DNA from: Eubacteriales Family XIII. Incertae Sedis bacterium
Lineage (GTDB): Bacteria > Bacillota > Clostridia > Peptostreptococcales > Anaerovoracaceae
Length of the DNA stretch: 13,812 nt
Direction: 5' to 3'
Assembly (NCBI GenBank): GCA_031263335.1
Contig: JAISGB010000177.1
Span: forward strand, 1-13,812
Shown here: one piece after another, positions 4,993-13,340 of the stretch
How the letters are laid out: every line of letters starts with the position of its first letter
Position numbering within the stretch: the stretch's first letter is position 1
Position numbers and translations under genes: made by a program
Notes under the pieces: generated by a model
Told to the model about the DNA's origin: nothing
The model's database searches: none
What the model saw: the letters and a program-made list of their open reading frames with translations, nothing else

Positions 4993-6963
4993 TTACGCTT
5001 TCATCTCCATTATCCGGTCGCGAAGGACCGCCGCCCGCTCGAACTGCAGATGCGCGGCGGCCTCCTTCATATCCTTTTCCAACCGTTTGATGTAGTCCTG
5101 CCGTTCCTTTCGCGTCATCTCCTGCGCCGTCCGCGCCTCGTAGTAATCGTCCGCCGCCTCTGCCACGCGCGTGGCGCGCGTCACTTCCCGCACCGCCTTC
5201 TCGATGGTGGTGGGCGTGACGCCGTTTTCCTCATTGTATTTCAACTGAATGGCGCGCCGCCGCTCGGTCTCGTCGATCGCCCGTCGCATGGATTCGCTGA
5301 TCTCGTCGGCGTACATGAGTACCCGACCGTTTACGTTGCGGGCCGCTCGCCCGATGGTCTGAACCAAGGAGGTCTCATTGCGCAGAAATCCTTGCTTGTC
5401 CGCGTCCAAGATGACCACGAGACTCACCTCCGGAATGTCCAATCCTTCGCGAAGCAGATTGATCCCCACCAACACGTCAAAGACGCCCGTCCGCAGATCG
5501 CGGATGATCTCCATGCGCTCAAATGTTTGGATGTCCGAATGCAGATAGCGAACGCGCAGCGACACATTTTTCAGATAATCGGTGAGGCTCTCCGCCATCT
5601 TCTTCGTCAACGTGGTGATCAGCGCCTTTTCGCCGCGCGCGGTCACGGCGTTGAGTTCCCCGATGAGGTCGTCTATCTGCCCCTTGGTCGGCTTGATATC
5701 GATGACCGGATCCACCAAACCCGTCGGCCGGATGACCTGTTCCGCGCTGATGCCGCCGCTGTGCTCCCGTTCGAAGGCCGCGGGCGTGGCGCTGACAAAG
5801 ACCGCTTGGCGAACGAGTTCTTGAAATTCCTCAAACCGCAACGGCCGGTTGTCCAAGGCGGACGGAAGCCGAAATCCGTAATCGACCAAGGCCGACTTCC
5901 GCGAGCGGTCGCCGTTGTACATGGCGCGCAACTGCGGCAACATGGCGTGGCTCTCGTCGATGATGATGAGAAAATCGTCGGGAAAATAGTCGATCAGCGT
6001 GTACGGTCTGCAACCGGGCGGCAGGCCCGTGATATGGCGGGAATAATTCTCGATGCCTTTGCACGTACCGATCTCCCGCAACATCTCCAGATCGAAGCGC
6101 GTTCGTTGCTCCAAGCGTTGCGCCTCAAGCAACTTTCCCCTGTCCTTGAACCACCGCAACCGCTCGTCCAACTCTTCCTCGATGGTTCCCACGGCCACGC
6201 TCATCTTCTCCTTCGACGTCACGTAGTGGGACGCGGGAAATATGGCGATATGGTTGCGCAACGCCGTGATCTCCCCCGTCACCGGGTTGATCTCCTTGAT
6301 CGCCTCGATCTCGTCGCCGAACAGCTCCACGCGCACCGCGTCGTCGGAACCGGCGGGGAAGATATCGACCACGTCCCCCCGCACGCGGAAATTCCCCCGA
6401 TCGAAGGCCACGTCGTTTCGCGTATACTGGATGTCGACGAGCCTCGTCAGGATATCCCTGCGGTTTCGCTCCTGGCCCGGTCGAAGCGACAGGACCTGAT
6501 TCTCATAGTCGATGGGACTGCCCAGACCGTAGATGCAACTCACGCTCGCCACGATGACGACGTCCCGGCGCTCCGTGAGCGCCGCCGTGGCGGAATGGCG
6601 CAGTTTCTCTATCTCCGCGTTGATATCGGAATCCTTCTCGATATAAGTATCGGTGGACGGCACATAGGCTTCCGGTTGATAGTAATCGTAATAGCTGACA
6701 AAATACTCGACGGCGTTCTCCGGAAAGAACTCCTTGAACTCCCCGCAGAGTTGCGCCGCCAAGGTCTTGTTGTGGGAGATGATCAGGGTGGGCTTTTGCA
6801 CCCGTTCGATGACGTTCGCCATCGTGAACGTCTTGCCGGAACCCGTGGCGCCCAGGAGCGTCTGATATTGCTTTCCGGACAATATGCCGTCCGTCAACCG
6901 CTCCACCGCCTGCGGCTGATCCCCCGTAGCCCGATACGGCGCCTGTATCTTGAATTGATTCAT
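4993..6963 (-). CDS. uvrB: Excinuclease ABC subunit UvrB
   Basis: The 656-residue protein matches the usual UvrB length. It has Walker A GATGSGKT (residues 38-45), the damage-probing beta-hairpin [20 protein letters not shown] (91-110) and the DEAD-type Walker B IIDESH (334-339). Helicase motifs V/VI follow ([27 protein letters not shown]), and a C-terminal UVR domain (about 619-654, [20 protein letters not shown]) contacts UvrA or UvrC. It verifies DNA lesions delivered by UvrA and recruits UvrC for dual incision in nucleotide-excision repair. ATG 6963 is chosen for the canonical start [20 protein letters not shown] with GGGAGG ten bases upstream; the frame extends 17 residues further without family similarity. 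No uvrA or uvrC is in the window. The HNH endonuclease gene ends only 47 bp upstream on the same strand with no terminator between. Confidence 0.98.
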   Translation of the reverse strand: MNQFKIQAPYRATGDQPQAVERLTDGILSGKQYQTLLGATGSGKTFTMANVIERVQKPTLIISHNKTLAAQLCGEFKEFFPENAVEYFVSYYDYYQPEAYVPSTDTYIEKDSDINAEIEKLRHSATAALTERRDVVIVASVSCIYGLGSPIDYENQVLSLRPGQERNRRDILTRLVDIQYTRNDVAFDRGNFRVRGDVVDIFPAGSDDAVRVELFGDEIEAIKEINPVTGEITALRNHIAIFPASHYVTSKEKMSVAVGTIEEELDERLRWFKDRGKLLEAQRLEQRTRFDLEMLREIGTCKGIENYSRHITGLPPGCRPYTLIDYFPDDFLIIIDESHAMLPQLRAMYNGDRSRKSALVDYGFRLPSALDNRPLRFEEFQELVRQAVFVSATPAAFEREHSGGISAEQVIRPTGLVDPVIDIKPTKGQIDDLIGELNAVTARGEKALITTLTKKMAESLTDYLKNVSLRVRYLHSDIQTFERMEIIRDLRTGVFDVLVGINLLREGLDIPEVSLVVILDADKQGFLRNETSLVQTIGRAARNVNGRVLMYADEISESMRRAIDETERRRAIQLKYNEENGVTPTTIEKAVREVTRATRVAEAADDYYEARTAQEMTRKERQDYIKRLEKDMKEAAAHLQFERAAVLRDRIMEMKA

Positions 6964-7010
6964 ACGCGTCCATCCTCCCGCCGGCCGGCGCGTCCAACCC
7001 CCGGATTCCA

Positions 7011-7784
7011 TCAAATTCCATTATAATTTTCCCATCTCCAACGCAAAAAATCCCTGTCGATGGAATCGGGAATCACGATTTTCGGCGGAATAGTCGCTCC
7101 ATAATCCATGCGAGCCCTTGTTGACAAATCAACCACCCCTTCCTCCGATATGCGCAAATGCCCTGAATCAAACAGCACATGCACATCAATCCTCATCGGA
7201 AAGCCATTGGCAATCGTATCCTCTCCTTTATACTTGTATGGTTTGATATGTGCCGCTTCCAACACCTCGGGCATCATCACGTTTGTAATGACGCACCGCT
7301 CATAGGCGCGAAGGATCTCCTTCCTGAATTTAGTTTGATTCGGCCTGTGTTGGACGCTCCGAACTCTTTTTCGCTCTACCTCCGAAACTGCCTCTGTTTT
7401 TCTGATTGCCTTGAGTGTCGCCTGTATCGTTTCTTTGGAAGTGTCGACGGAAATGATTTCCTTGATTTCAGGATCGAGATTGCAATTATATTTGTACCGT
7501 TCGGACATGCGGTCATGGCCGCCGATTTTGATGATATACCCATAGTTGCTGAGAAATAGCAGGTATTCCCTCGCAATCCGTGCATCATTCGCTCCGGAAG
7601 CGAAGTCGGGCCAATCCGAAATGCTGATTTGATCATGCCTGTAGGCCAAGATGAAATTAACATAGTCAGGCAACTCCGCATTGCTTCCTGACAGCGGAAT
7701 TATAATTCGAACAAGTTCCTCTACGGAGATAAACTCTTTGAATCCGGGGAATGGTATCTGCGGTTTGAAGTGAATGTCAAGCAT
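7011..7784 (-). CDS. HNH restriction endonuclease of the type II R-M island
   Basis: The 257-residue protein ends in an HNH domain of the HNH_2 kind (about residues 150-225). It has CVITN (Cys164), [11 protein letters not shown] (His179), the Asn of IANG (193) and [13 protein letters not shown] (His202), the order found in restriction endonucleases with LEAAHIxPY. The N-terminal 130 residues are not recognised and probably recognise DNA. ATG 7784 overlaps the last eight bases of the upstream methyltransferase gene (ATGCTTGA), giving translational coupling. A longer frame back to 7889 would run deep into the methyltransferase gene. It is the third gene of the operon, so methylation proteins are made first. 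Base composition is clearly more AT-rich than uvrB or nadE. Site specificity cannot be read from sequence. Confidence 0.87.
   Translation of the reverse strand: MLDIHFKPQIPFPGFKEFISVEELVRIIIPLSGSNAELPDYVNFILAYRHDQISISDWPDFASGANDARIAREYLLFLSNYGYIIKIGGHDRMSERYKYNCNLDPEIKEIISVDTSKETIQATLKAIRKTEAVSEVERKRVRSVQHRPNQTKFRKEILRAYERCVITNVMMPEVLEAAHIKPYKYKGEDTIANGFPMRIDVHVLFDSGHLRISEEGVVDLSTRARMDYGATIPPKIVIPDSIDRDFLRWRWENYNGI
7020..7048 (-). promoter_or_regulatory. Candidate uvrB promoter inside the 3' end of the HNH gene
   Basis: On the minus strand a perfect -10 TATAAT (7025-7020) lies within the last codons of the HNH gene. Seventeen bases upstream is TTTTGC (7048-7043), a poor -35; TTGCGT at 15 bp is the alternative. 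It would start transcription near 7013, about 50 nt before the uvrB ATG. AT-rich chance matches are common, so confidence is limited. Confidence 0.35.
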
Positions 7785-8706
7785 AGATGTTTGCCTCACT
7801 GAACTGTTTTGCCACGTGGTATGCCAATAACGGCGGAACCGCGTTTGCGATTTGTCTGTAAGCAGAAGATCGGGGGCCTTGAAATTCATAATCCAACGGA
7901 AAACTCTGTATTGCGGCCAATTCTCTGCATGTCATTCTTCGCGAATTGTTAGGATGCGGAAGTACGACAACGCCCCCCCTATCATCACCGCGCCCGGTCA
8001 CGGTCGGGGAGGATCCGGCAGCATCGATAACCCGATGGCCCAAGTATCCATTAAAGTTGATTTTATATTTCGAATATTCATGATTGGGCAGATTGTTCGG
8101 AGAATCGGGATCCGGGATATCTCGAAACGCATCGGCAACAGACACCCACGGACGCGCATTCTCATCCGGATCGATTGAGTGAGTCGGAATTGGGAAGTCG
8201 AATCGGCAACGAACATCTTTTCGCACCCCTGCGATGAATACGCGTTCTCGCTTCTGCGGTACGCCGTAGTCCGCCGCATTAAGCAAACGGTAATCGATTT
8301 CATATCCAAGCGACCGGAAATCGTCAAGGATCATTTGGAATACGGCGCCTCCGCCAAGACTCAGTATCCCTTTGACATTTTCGGCAAGAAAATATGTTGG
8401 TTGTTTGTCTGCAATCACTCGTATCAACTGCTTGTAGAGTTCATTTCGCTCATCGGCAGTATGACGCTTCATGTTTGCCACCGAAAACCCTTGGCAGGGG
8501 AATCCTTCAATCACGATATCCGCAGGAGGGATGTCTTTTGAATCAACATTGCAAATATCCTCGTTGACAATATGGTCGCCAATGTTCTTTTTGTACGTTT
8601 CAACCGCGTCGCCATAACAATCGTTTGCCCAGACAATATCATGCCCGGCCATGACAAAGCCAAGATCTAAACCCCCGGCGCCGCTAAATAGCGATATTGT
8701 TCGCAT
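7777..8706 (-). CDS. DNA (cytosine-5) methyltransferase, second of the tandem pair
   Basis: The 309-residue protein has all main m5C methyltransferase motifs: I (SAM binding, FSGAGGLDLG, residues 7-16), IV (EGFPCQGFS, catalytic Cys71) and VI (ENVKG from 109). It also has VIII (QKRERVFIAG, 151-160), IX (RRMTCRE) and X (RQIANAVPP, 284-292). The target-recognition stretch between VIII and IX is short (about 161-255). ATG 8706 starts with the normal MRTISLFSGAGG and has AAGGAGT six bases upstream. It lies 23 bp inside the 3' end of the preceding methyltransferase gene. It aligns with that neighbour with motifs at identical residue numbers, including Cys71 and GHR at 223-225, showing tandem duplication. 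It should protect the host from the HNH enzyme, perhaps covering one strand of an asymmetric site. Confidence 0.93.
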   Translation of the reverse strand: MRTISLFSGAGGLDLGFVMAGHDIVWANDCYGDAVETYKKNIGDHIVNEDICNVDSKDIPPADIVIEGFPCQGFSVANMKRHTADERNELYKQLIRVIADKQPTYFLAENVKGILSLGGGAVFQMILDDFRSLGYEIDYRLLNAADYGVPQKRERVFIAGVRKDVRCRFDFPIPTHSIDPDENARPWVSVADAFRDIPDPDSPNNLPNHEYSKYKINFNGYLGHRVIDAAGSSPTVTGRGDDRGGVVVLPHPNNSRRMTCRELAAIQSFPLDYEFQGPRSSAYRQIANAVPPLLAYHVAKQFSEANIYA

Positions 8707-9652
8707 CAAGTGACTCCTTAAACATCGCAAAAGAATCAATCCTGTTCAGTTCCTCTCCCATGATCCGTCCAAACGCGACGGGGACAGCATTTCCTATCTG
8801 CCTATAGCATGAGCCAAGTCCGCCGAAGAATTTGAAATCATCAGGAAATGTTTGTACTGCGGCGCTTTCGCGTATGGTAAGCCGCCTTGTTCCGTTATAA
8901 TGCGGAATAGCACACACGCCGCCTTTTCCGTTGCCCCGGGCAAGGATGGTCGGCGAAGGCTTGTCGGGATCGGTTTGCCTGTGACCCGTGAAATTTCTGT
9001 ATTCAACCTTATATGATGAGCATATGTGATTTAATATGTCATTTGGCTCATCCGGATCGGGAAACATGCCTATCGCTTCACTTATCGACACCCACGGAGC
9101 GGGACTTCCCGACTTTGAGTGCGTCGGCTTAGGCAATGACAGAATCATAGAATCCGCGATATCTCGCCTTTGTCCGAGAATGACAACACGTTGCCGAGTT
9201 TGCGGAATGCCGTAATCGGCCATGTTCACTTTGTTGACATTGACTAAATACCCTGCTCCCTCAAAGTCGCTCACGATACGTTTTATGATCATCCCTTTAT
9301 CAAGGCTAAGAATCCCTTTCACATTTTCCGCAATGAAGAACTTGGGCTGAGTAACTGCAATCGCATTACAAAACGCTTCATAAAGTCGATTGCGTTCATC
9401 ATCGATATTTCTGTTGAGGTTGGCGACAGAGAAACCTTGACATGGAAACCCTCCGACCACAACATCAGCAGACGGAACCATATTGAGATCAATCTCATTG
9501 ATATCGGAAAGGATTATATTGTCATCGACATTGTGTCGATACGTTTCTGTTGCGTCGGGATCGGAATCATTTGCCCACACAATTTGGTGGCCGCTTTGCT
9601 TTAAGCCTAAGTCCAAACCGCCCGCGCCGCTGAACAGAGATAAAATGCGCAT
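8684..9652 (-). CDS. DNA (cytosine-5) methyltransferase, first of the tandem pair
   Basis: This is a 322-residue m5C methyltransferase: motif I FSGAGGLDLG (7-16), motif IV GGFPCQGFS with catalytic Cys71, motif VI ENVKG (from 109) and motif VIII QTRQRVVILG (151-160). Motif IX RRLTIRE and motif X RQIGNAVPV (284-292) follow. ATG 9652 gives the canonical MRILSLFSGAGG start, with GGAG seven bases upstream; the frame extends ten residues further without support. It is the first gene of the R-M operon behind the promoter at 9700-9728. In the first 80 residues I count 48 identities to the downstream paralogue with no gaps. The recognition stretches share PTHS, WVS, PDPD.PN, GHR, SPT and GGV, but differ between these, so they may read related sequences or opposite strands. 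No controller (C) protein or Vsr endonuclease gene accompanies it. Confidence 0.93.
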   Translation of the reverse strand: MRILSLFSGAGGLDLGLKQSGHQIVWANDSDPDATETYRHNVDDNIILSDINEIDLNMVPSADVVVGGFPCQGFSVANLNRNIDDERNRLYEAFCNAIAVTQPKFFIAENVKGILSLDKGMIIKRIVSDFEGAGYLVNVNKVNMADYGIPQTRQRVVILGQRRDIADSMILSLPKPTHSKSGSPAPWVSISEAIGMFPDPDEPNDILNHICSSYKVEYRNFTGHRQTDPDKPSPTILARGNGKGGVCAIPHYNGTRRLTIRESAAVQTFPDDFKFFGGLGSCYRQIGNAVPVAFGRIMGEELNRIDSFAMFKESLDANNIAI

Positions 9653-9699
9653 TACATTGCTCCTACAACAAGCGGTAACCACTACATTATTTCAAAAAA

Positions 9700-9728
9700 A
9701 TTATAACACGACAACAGGCTTCATTCAA
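9700..9728 (-). promoter_or_regulatory. Sigma-A promoter of the R-M operon
   Basis: On the minus strand: -35 TTGAAT (9728-9723), 17-bp spacer, -10 TATAAT (9705-9700) preceded by TGT, which makes an extended -10. Transcription would begin near 9693, about 40 nt before the first methyltransferase ATG. The region is AT-rich like the island it serves. Confidence 0.75.
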
Positions 9729-9742
9729 GAACATTTGTTTTG

Positions 9743-9765
9743 GTGAGAAGAGGCGTGAGAAGAGG
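9743..9765. repeat. Short tandem repeat at the right edge of the R-M island
   Basis: GTGAGAAGAGG occurs at 9743-9753 and 9755-9765, separated by one base (12-bp period). It sits where the AT-rich island meets higher-GC sequence. It could be an insertion scar or simple slippage; no matching copy was noticed at the other edge near 7011. Confidence 0.5.
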
Positions 9766-9797
9766 GAGAGGTGGCAGTGTGTTCCGAAATACGATGC

Positions 9798-9976
9798 TCA
9801 GGCACGATACACCTCTCGGTACACCGCATCCAAATCCAACCCGTGTTCATTCCGCACCTCCCGAATGACGCGGCCGTCTTTGAGAAAATCGAGATATGAT
9901 CATAGCAGAATGCGTTTTCTTCGAGATACCCGATCAACCGCTTGGCCTGCGGCAGAAAGGTGTCGATCCCGTCGAC
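9798..9976 (-). pseudogene. Frameshifted C-terminal gene remnant, possibly ABC-transporter ATPase
   Basis: One minus-strand frame reads VDGIDTFLPQAKRLIGYLEE then NAFCYD (about 9976-9897). After a -1 shift the reading continues SYLDFLKDGRVIREVRNEHG then LDLDAVYREVYRA and stops at 9800-9798. In the second frame a stop codon lies directly before the serine, so the two pieces cannot be one intact gene. The second piece has strongly protein-like codon use. The joined pattern YLEE..C.DHI...DGRVI recalls the tail after the H-loop of ABC ATPases, but no Walker or signature motif is present. I see no credible start or ribosome-binding site. It may be the remains of a gene destroyed when the R-M island arrived, or reflect a sequencing indel. 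The family call is weak. Confidence 0.35.
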
Positions 9977-10033
9977 CCGGCACAGGCCGCCGGAACCGAC
10001 CCCAAAAGCACAAAGGACTCTTGCTTTAGGACA

Positions 10034-10053
10034 CCCAAAAATCCCGCTGCGGG
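10034..10053 (-). terminator. Terminator-like hairpin after the alpha/beta hydrolase gene
   Basis: Read on the minus strand, CCCG-CAG-CGGG (10053-10043) is followed by ATTTTTGGG. The stem is only four pairs, but the T5 run and the position about 50 bases past the hydrolase stop codon fit the end of the smpB-nadE-hydrolase transcript. The remainder of 9977-10105 holds nothing else that I can support. Confidence 0.35.
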
Positions 10054-10105
10054 CGCGAGAAGAACCGGGCCGAAAAGAAAGACCGGCATCTTTTTCCCCG
10101 CGGCC

Positions 10106-11035
10106 TTATCGAACCCTTGCATCCAACCACGCCAGTACATCCTCGTACACCTCGAGCCGATTGAGTTCGGCGAGCATCTCATGCCGTCCGTTCGGATAGA
10201 GCTTCAGCTTCAGGTTCGCATGACCCGTCGCCGCCAATGCCTCATATACCTCGGTCGGGCCTCGCCCATAGGCGCCCACCGGATCCTCCGCGCCCGAGAA
10301 GATGTAGATGGGCAATGATATCGGAACCTTCGCCGCCCAATCCGGCGCGTTAATCTCCCCGACCAAGGCGAACAGATCGGAAAATCCGCCCGCCGTAAAA
10401 TGGAAACCGCACAGCGCGTCGTTCTTGAAGTCGACGCACGCCTCGTCCGCCGTCGAAAGCCACGCGTAGACGTTGACCGGATGTTTGATGCGCTTGTTGT
10501 GGGAACCGAACGCGATGAGCGTCAGCAACCTGCCCCGAGACTTCGGGCCGATCAGCTTCTTTTGGACGGCGGATATCACCTTTCCGAGCGTCAAAAGCCT
10601 GTTCTTCCCCATCGTCCCGGAGATGAGGCAACCGGCCAATTCATCCCCGCAGCGCGTGATATATTTTCGCGCCAAGAAAGAACCCATGCTGTGTCCCAAC
10701 AAAAATGTCGGCAATCCCGCGTATCGCGCCGTCAACTCGTCCATCAAGGCTTTCATGTCCCCGATGACGTGATCCGGTCCGTCCCGCTCGGCAAAATACC
10801 CAAGGGTCCGCGCGCTGCGCCCGTGTCCCGCGTGATCGTTCATGCCGACCACATACCCGCGCGAGGCCATAAACCGCGCAAAATCCACATATCGACCGCT
10901 GTGCTCGGACATCCCGTGCGCGATCTGCAATATCGCGCGCTTTTCCTCTCCCGCCCAAAGCCGCGAGAATATCTCCCCCTCCCCGCAGGAAGCGGGGCGC
11001 GTCCACTGCCGTTCTTCCGCAACTTGTTCAAACAT
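10106..11035 (-). CDS. Alpha/beta hydrolase, monoacylglycerol lipase / lysophospholipase type
   Basis: The 309-residue protein is of the Hydrolase_4 (serine aminopeptidase S33) group. It has the oxyanion segment LQIAHGMSEHSGRY, the NDHAGHGRS motif, nucleophile LLGHSMGS, acid FSGAEDPVG and catalytic His in PNGRHEML. These are the diagnostic elements of monoacylglycerol lipase/lysophospholipase proteins. It likely cleaves acyl glycerides or lysophospholipids at the cytoplasmic side; no signal peptide or anchor is visible. The ATG at 11035 is chosen; a longer frame from a TTG at 11080 lacks a ribosome-binding site. It starts 54 bp after the nadE stop on the same strand and is probably the third gene of the smpB-nadE transcript. 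Exact substrate is open. Confidence 0.88.
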   Translation of the reverse strand: MFEQVAEERQWTRPASCGEGEIFSRLWAGEEKRAILQIAHGMSEHSGRYVDFARFMASRGYVVGMNDHAGHGRSARTLGYFAERDGPDHVIGDMKALMDELTARYAGLPTFLLGHSMGSFLARKYITRCGDELAGCLISGTMGKNRLLTLGKVISAVQKKLIGPKSRGRLLTLIAFGSHNKRIKHPVNVYAWLSTADEACVDFKNDALCGFHFTAGGFSDLFALVGEINAPDWAAKVPISLPIYIFSGAEDPVGAYGRGPTEVYEALAATGHANLKLKLYPNGRHEMLAELNRLEVYEDVLAWLDARVR

Positions 11036-11089
11036 CGATGCACCCGGGCGACAACCCTTCTCCGGCGAGAACCGCCGCAACCGGGGCGC

Positions 11090-13309
11090 TCATTCCAATT
11101 CCTTCATCCAGAGGCCGGCCTCCGCGTCGCTCGGCATACGCCAATCGCCTCTCGGAGACAGGCTGACCGACCCGATCTTCGGCCCGTCCGGCAATGCGCT
11201 GCGCTTGAATTGATTCGCGAAAAAGCGGCGATAAAAGACCTTCATCCATCCGCGTATCGTTTCCTCGTCATACCGCCCCGCGCCGTCGTCGCGCGCCGCG
11301 CCGGAAAAAGCGATCTTCGCCAGATCCAATATGACGCTCGGTTTGCGCCCGCGGCGAGCCATATGATAAAGGAAGAAATCGTGGAGTTCATACGGTCCGA
11401 TGATCTCCTCGGTCTTTTGGCTGATGCCGCCCTCGTCCGGCGGCAGGAGTTCCGGACTGACAGGCGTGTCCAATATGTCATTCAGCACATCGGTCAAAGA
11501 CGCGTCCGTATCCGCGACATAGCGGATGATGTGGCGGACGAGGGTCTTGGGTACGCCCGCGTTGACGCCGTACATGCTCATGTGATCGCCGTTGTAGGTG
11601 GACCAACCCAAGGCCAATTCCGACAGATCCCCCGTACCCACCACGAGGCCGTGGCGTTGGTTGGCCATATCCATGAGCGTCAAGGTCCTGACGCGCGCCT
11701 GCGCGTTTTCAAACACCACGTCATGTTCCGAGACGGACCTGCCGATGGCGGCCAGATGTTCCTCCGCGGAAGCCCTGATATCTATCTCGGAAAGCCCGAC
11801 GCCGAGCGCCTCGCACAGTTTGCGCGCATTGCCCTTGGTCGTGTCGGTGGTGCCGAAGCCGGGCATGGTGACGGCCACGACGGCCTCGGGCGATTTCCCC
11901 GCCATCCGCGCCGCCCGTACCGAGGCGAGAAGCGCCAAGGTGCTGTCCAAGCCGCCGGACACCCCGATGATCGCCGCCTCCGATCCGGTGTACGACAACC
12001 GCTTCGCCAGACCCGAGGACTGCATATTCAGTATTTCCTCGCAACGCTCCGCCCGTTCCTCCCGATCCTCGGGAACGAAGGGATGCGGAGCGACGCGGCG
12101 AAGAAGCGCGGACGCGTCGCACCCCTTCATCTTGTTGATCGAGACGACCTTTCCGTTCTTTCGCCCCCGTTCGGCATCCGAAAACGGCTTTTGGGAAAAG
12201 AAGACCGTCTCATATTCCATTCTCGACGGATCGCAGATCCGATAGGAATTCATATATCTGCGGTCACGGTCGAGGCCATACAGATCGATGTCCGCAAGAA
12301 GGATCGCGGTTCCTTGCGGCCACGAAGCCGAACGAACGCCTTCCTCCCGCGCCATCGGGAAGGCTGCGGAAGAGGACGCGTGTCCCGAACCGCCGAAAGG
12401 CAAAGATTCCGCCAATATCGCGCCGTTCTCGCTGATGATGCTGTGACCGGAGAAGATCAGGTCCGTGCTGCTCTCGCCAAACCCCGCGTTGGCATAGACA
12501 TATCCGCAGATCAGCCGACCCGATTGACTGTTCACAAGCAATCGTCGGTAAGACGCCTTGCCGATGGCCTCGTTGCCCGCGGAGAGGTTGAGGATGATCC
12601 GCGCGCCCGCCTTCGCGTGACGGACGGACGGCGGATCGGCCACCCAGAGGTCCTCGCACAGCTCCGCGGAAAAGACCAACGCCGGTTCGTCCTCGCATTC
12701 AAAGAGCAACTGTGTCCCGAAGGGTACATCCTCAAAGACATAGCCCTCGGGGTCGGGATCGCGTCCGCGAAGCCCTTCGGATTGCGCGCCTTGCCCGGCG
12801 GGGATCGCGCCAAACTCGTCGGGCGCGCGCCGGCTCGGATCGGAAGGATCGAAGCCCGGTTCCCTTTCATAGTGCGCCGTAAACGTCACATAGTTGTTCG
12901 GCGCGTCCTCCGCGGGCGCAAAATGCCGCAATTCATAGAACTCTCCGTAATTGGGGATGTGCGTCTTGGGGATGAGGGCGTGCAAGATCCCATCGCTGTA
13001 CACCGCCGCGACATTGTAAAGTTTCCCGCTCCAACTGAAAGGCAGACCCACGACGACGATCTCTCCGCGCCCCTCGCTCTCCTTCACCAAGCGGAGCAAG
13101 GCGTTCTTCGCGCCCGCGATCAAGGTGTCCTGAAGAAAGAGGTCGCCGCAGGTATAGCCCGTAACGCTCAACTCCGGAAAACAGACGATGCGCGCGCCCG
13201 AGGCCGCCGCCTCCCGCGCCGCGCGTTCGATCCGCGATGCGTTATAACCGCAATCGCCCACCTTTATTTCCGGCGTCACCGCCGCCACGCGCACGAAACC
13301 TTCAACCAT
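11090..13309 (-). CDS. nadE: Glutamine-dependent NAD+ synthetase with an insertion in the glutaminase domain
   Basis: This is a two-domain enzyme of 739 residues. The N-terminal nitrilase-like glutaminase (about 1-340) has the Glu-Lys-Cys triad at Glu46 (CFPELSVTGY), Lys115 (IPKTHIPNYGEFYE) and Cys218 (AELCEDLW). The C-terminal synthetase has the ATP P-loop SGGLDS (451-456) plus GTGDLSELALGW and the STYNGDHMSMYGVNAGVPKT region. It amidates deamido-NAD+ with ammonia channelled from glutamine, the last step of NAD+ synthesis. ATG 13309 has GGAGG six bases upstream; a TTG two codons earlier is less likely. The protein is longer than the usual 640-680 residues. Lys115 to Cys218 is 103 residues, against about 55 in the characterised mycobacterial enzyme. 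The extra part (about 135-190) is rich in Pro, Gly, Asp and Arg. It lies 31 bp after smpB. Confidence 0.96.
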   Translation of the reverse strand: MVEGFVRVAAVTPEIKVGDCGYNASRIERAAREAAASGARIVCFPELSVTGYTCGDLFLQDTLIAGAKNALLRLVKESEGRGEIVVVGLPFSWSGKLYNVAAVYSDGILHALIPKTHIPNYGEFYELRHFAPAEDAPNNYVTFTAHYEREPGFDPSDPSRRAPDEFGAIPAGQGAQSEGLRGRDPDPEGYVFEDVPFGTQLLFECEDEPALVFSAELCEDLWVADPPSVRHAKAGARIILNLSAGNEAIGKASYRRLLVNSQSGRLICGYVYANAGFGESSTDLIFSGHSIISENGAILAESLPFGGSGHASSSAAFPMAREEGVRSASWPQGTAILLADIDLYGLDRDRRYMNSYRICDPSRMEYETVFFSQKPFSDAERGRKNGKVVSINKMKGCDASALLRRVAPHPFVPEDREERAERCEEILNMQSSGLAKRLSYTGSEAAIIGVSGGLDSTLALLASVRAARMAGKSPEAVVAVTMPGFGTTDTTKGNARKLCEALGVGLSEIDIRASAEEHLAAIGRSVSEHDVVFENAQARVRTLTLMDMANQRHGLVVGTGDLSELALGWSTYNGDHMSMYGVNAGVPKTLVRHIIRYVADTDASLTDVLNDILDTPVSPELLPPDEGGISQKTEEIIGPYELHDFFLYHMARRGRKPSVILDLAKIAFSGAARDDGAGRYDEETIRGWMKVFYRRFFANQFKRSALPDGPKIGSVSLSPRGDWRMPSDAEAGLWMKELE

Positions 13310-13340
13310 TTTCAACCTCCGTATTGCGACCGTTCCCGAC

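Noticed and set aside
5050..7026. A 658-codon plus-strand open frame
   Set aside because: It is antisense to uvrB, which is unambiguous, and its translation resembles no family.
7011..7784. HNH homing endonuclease or free-standing mobile nuclease
   Set aside because: The HNH subtype, eight-base overlap with a methyltransferase gene and operon order fit a restriction enzyme better.
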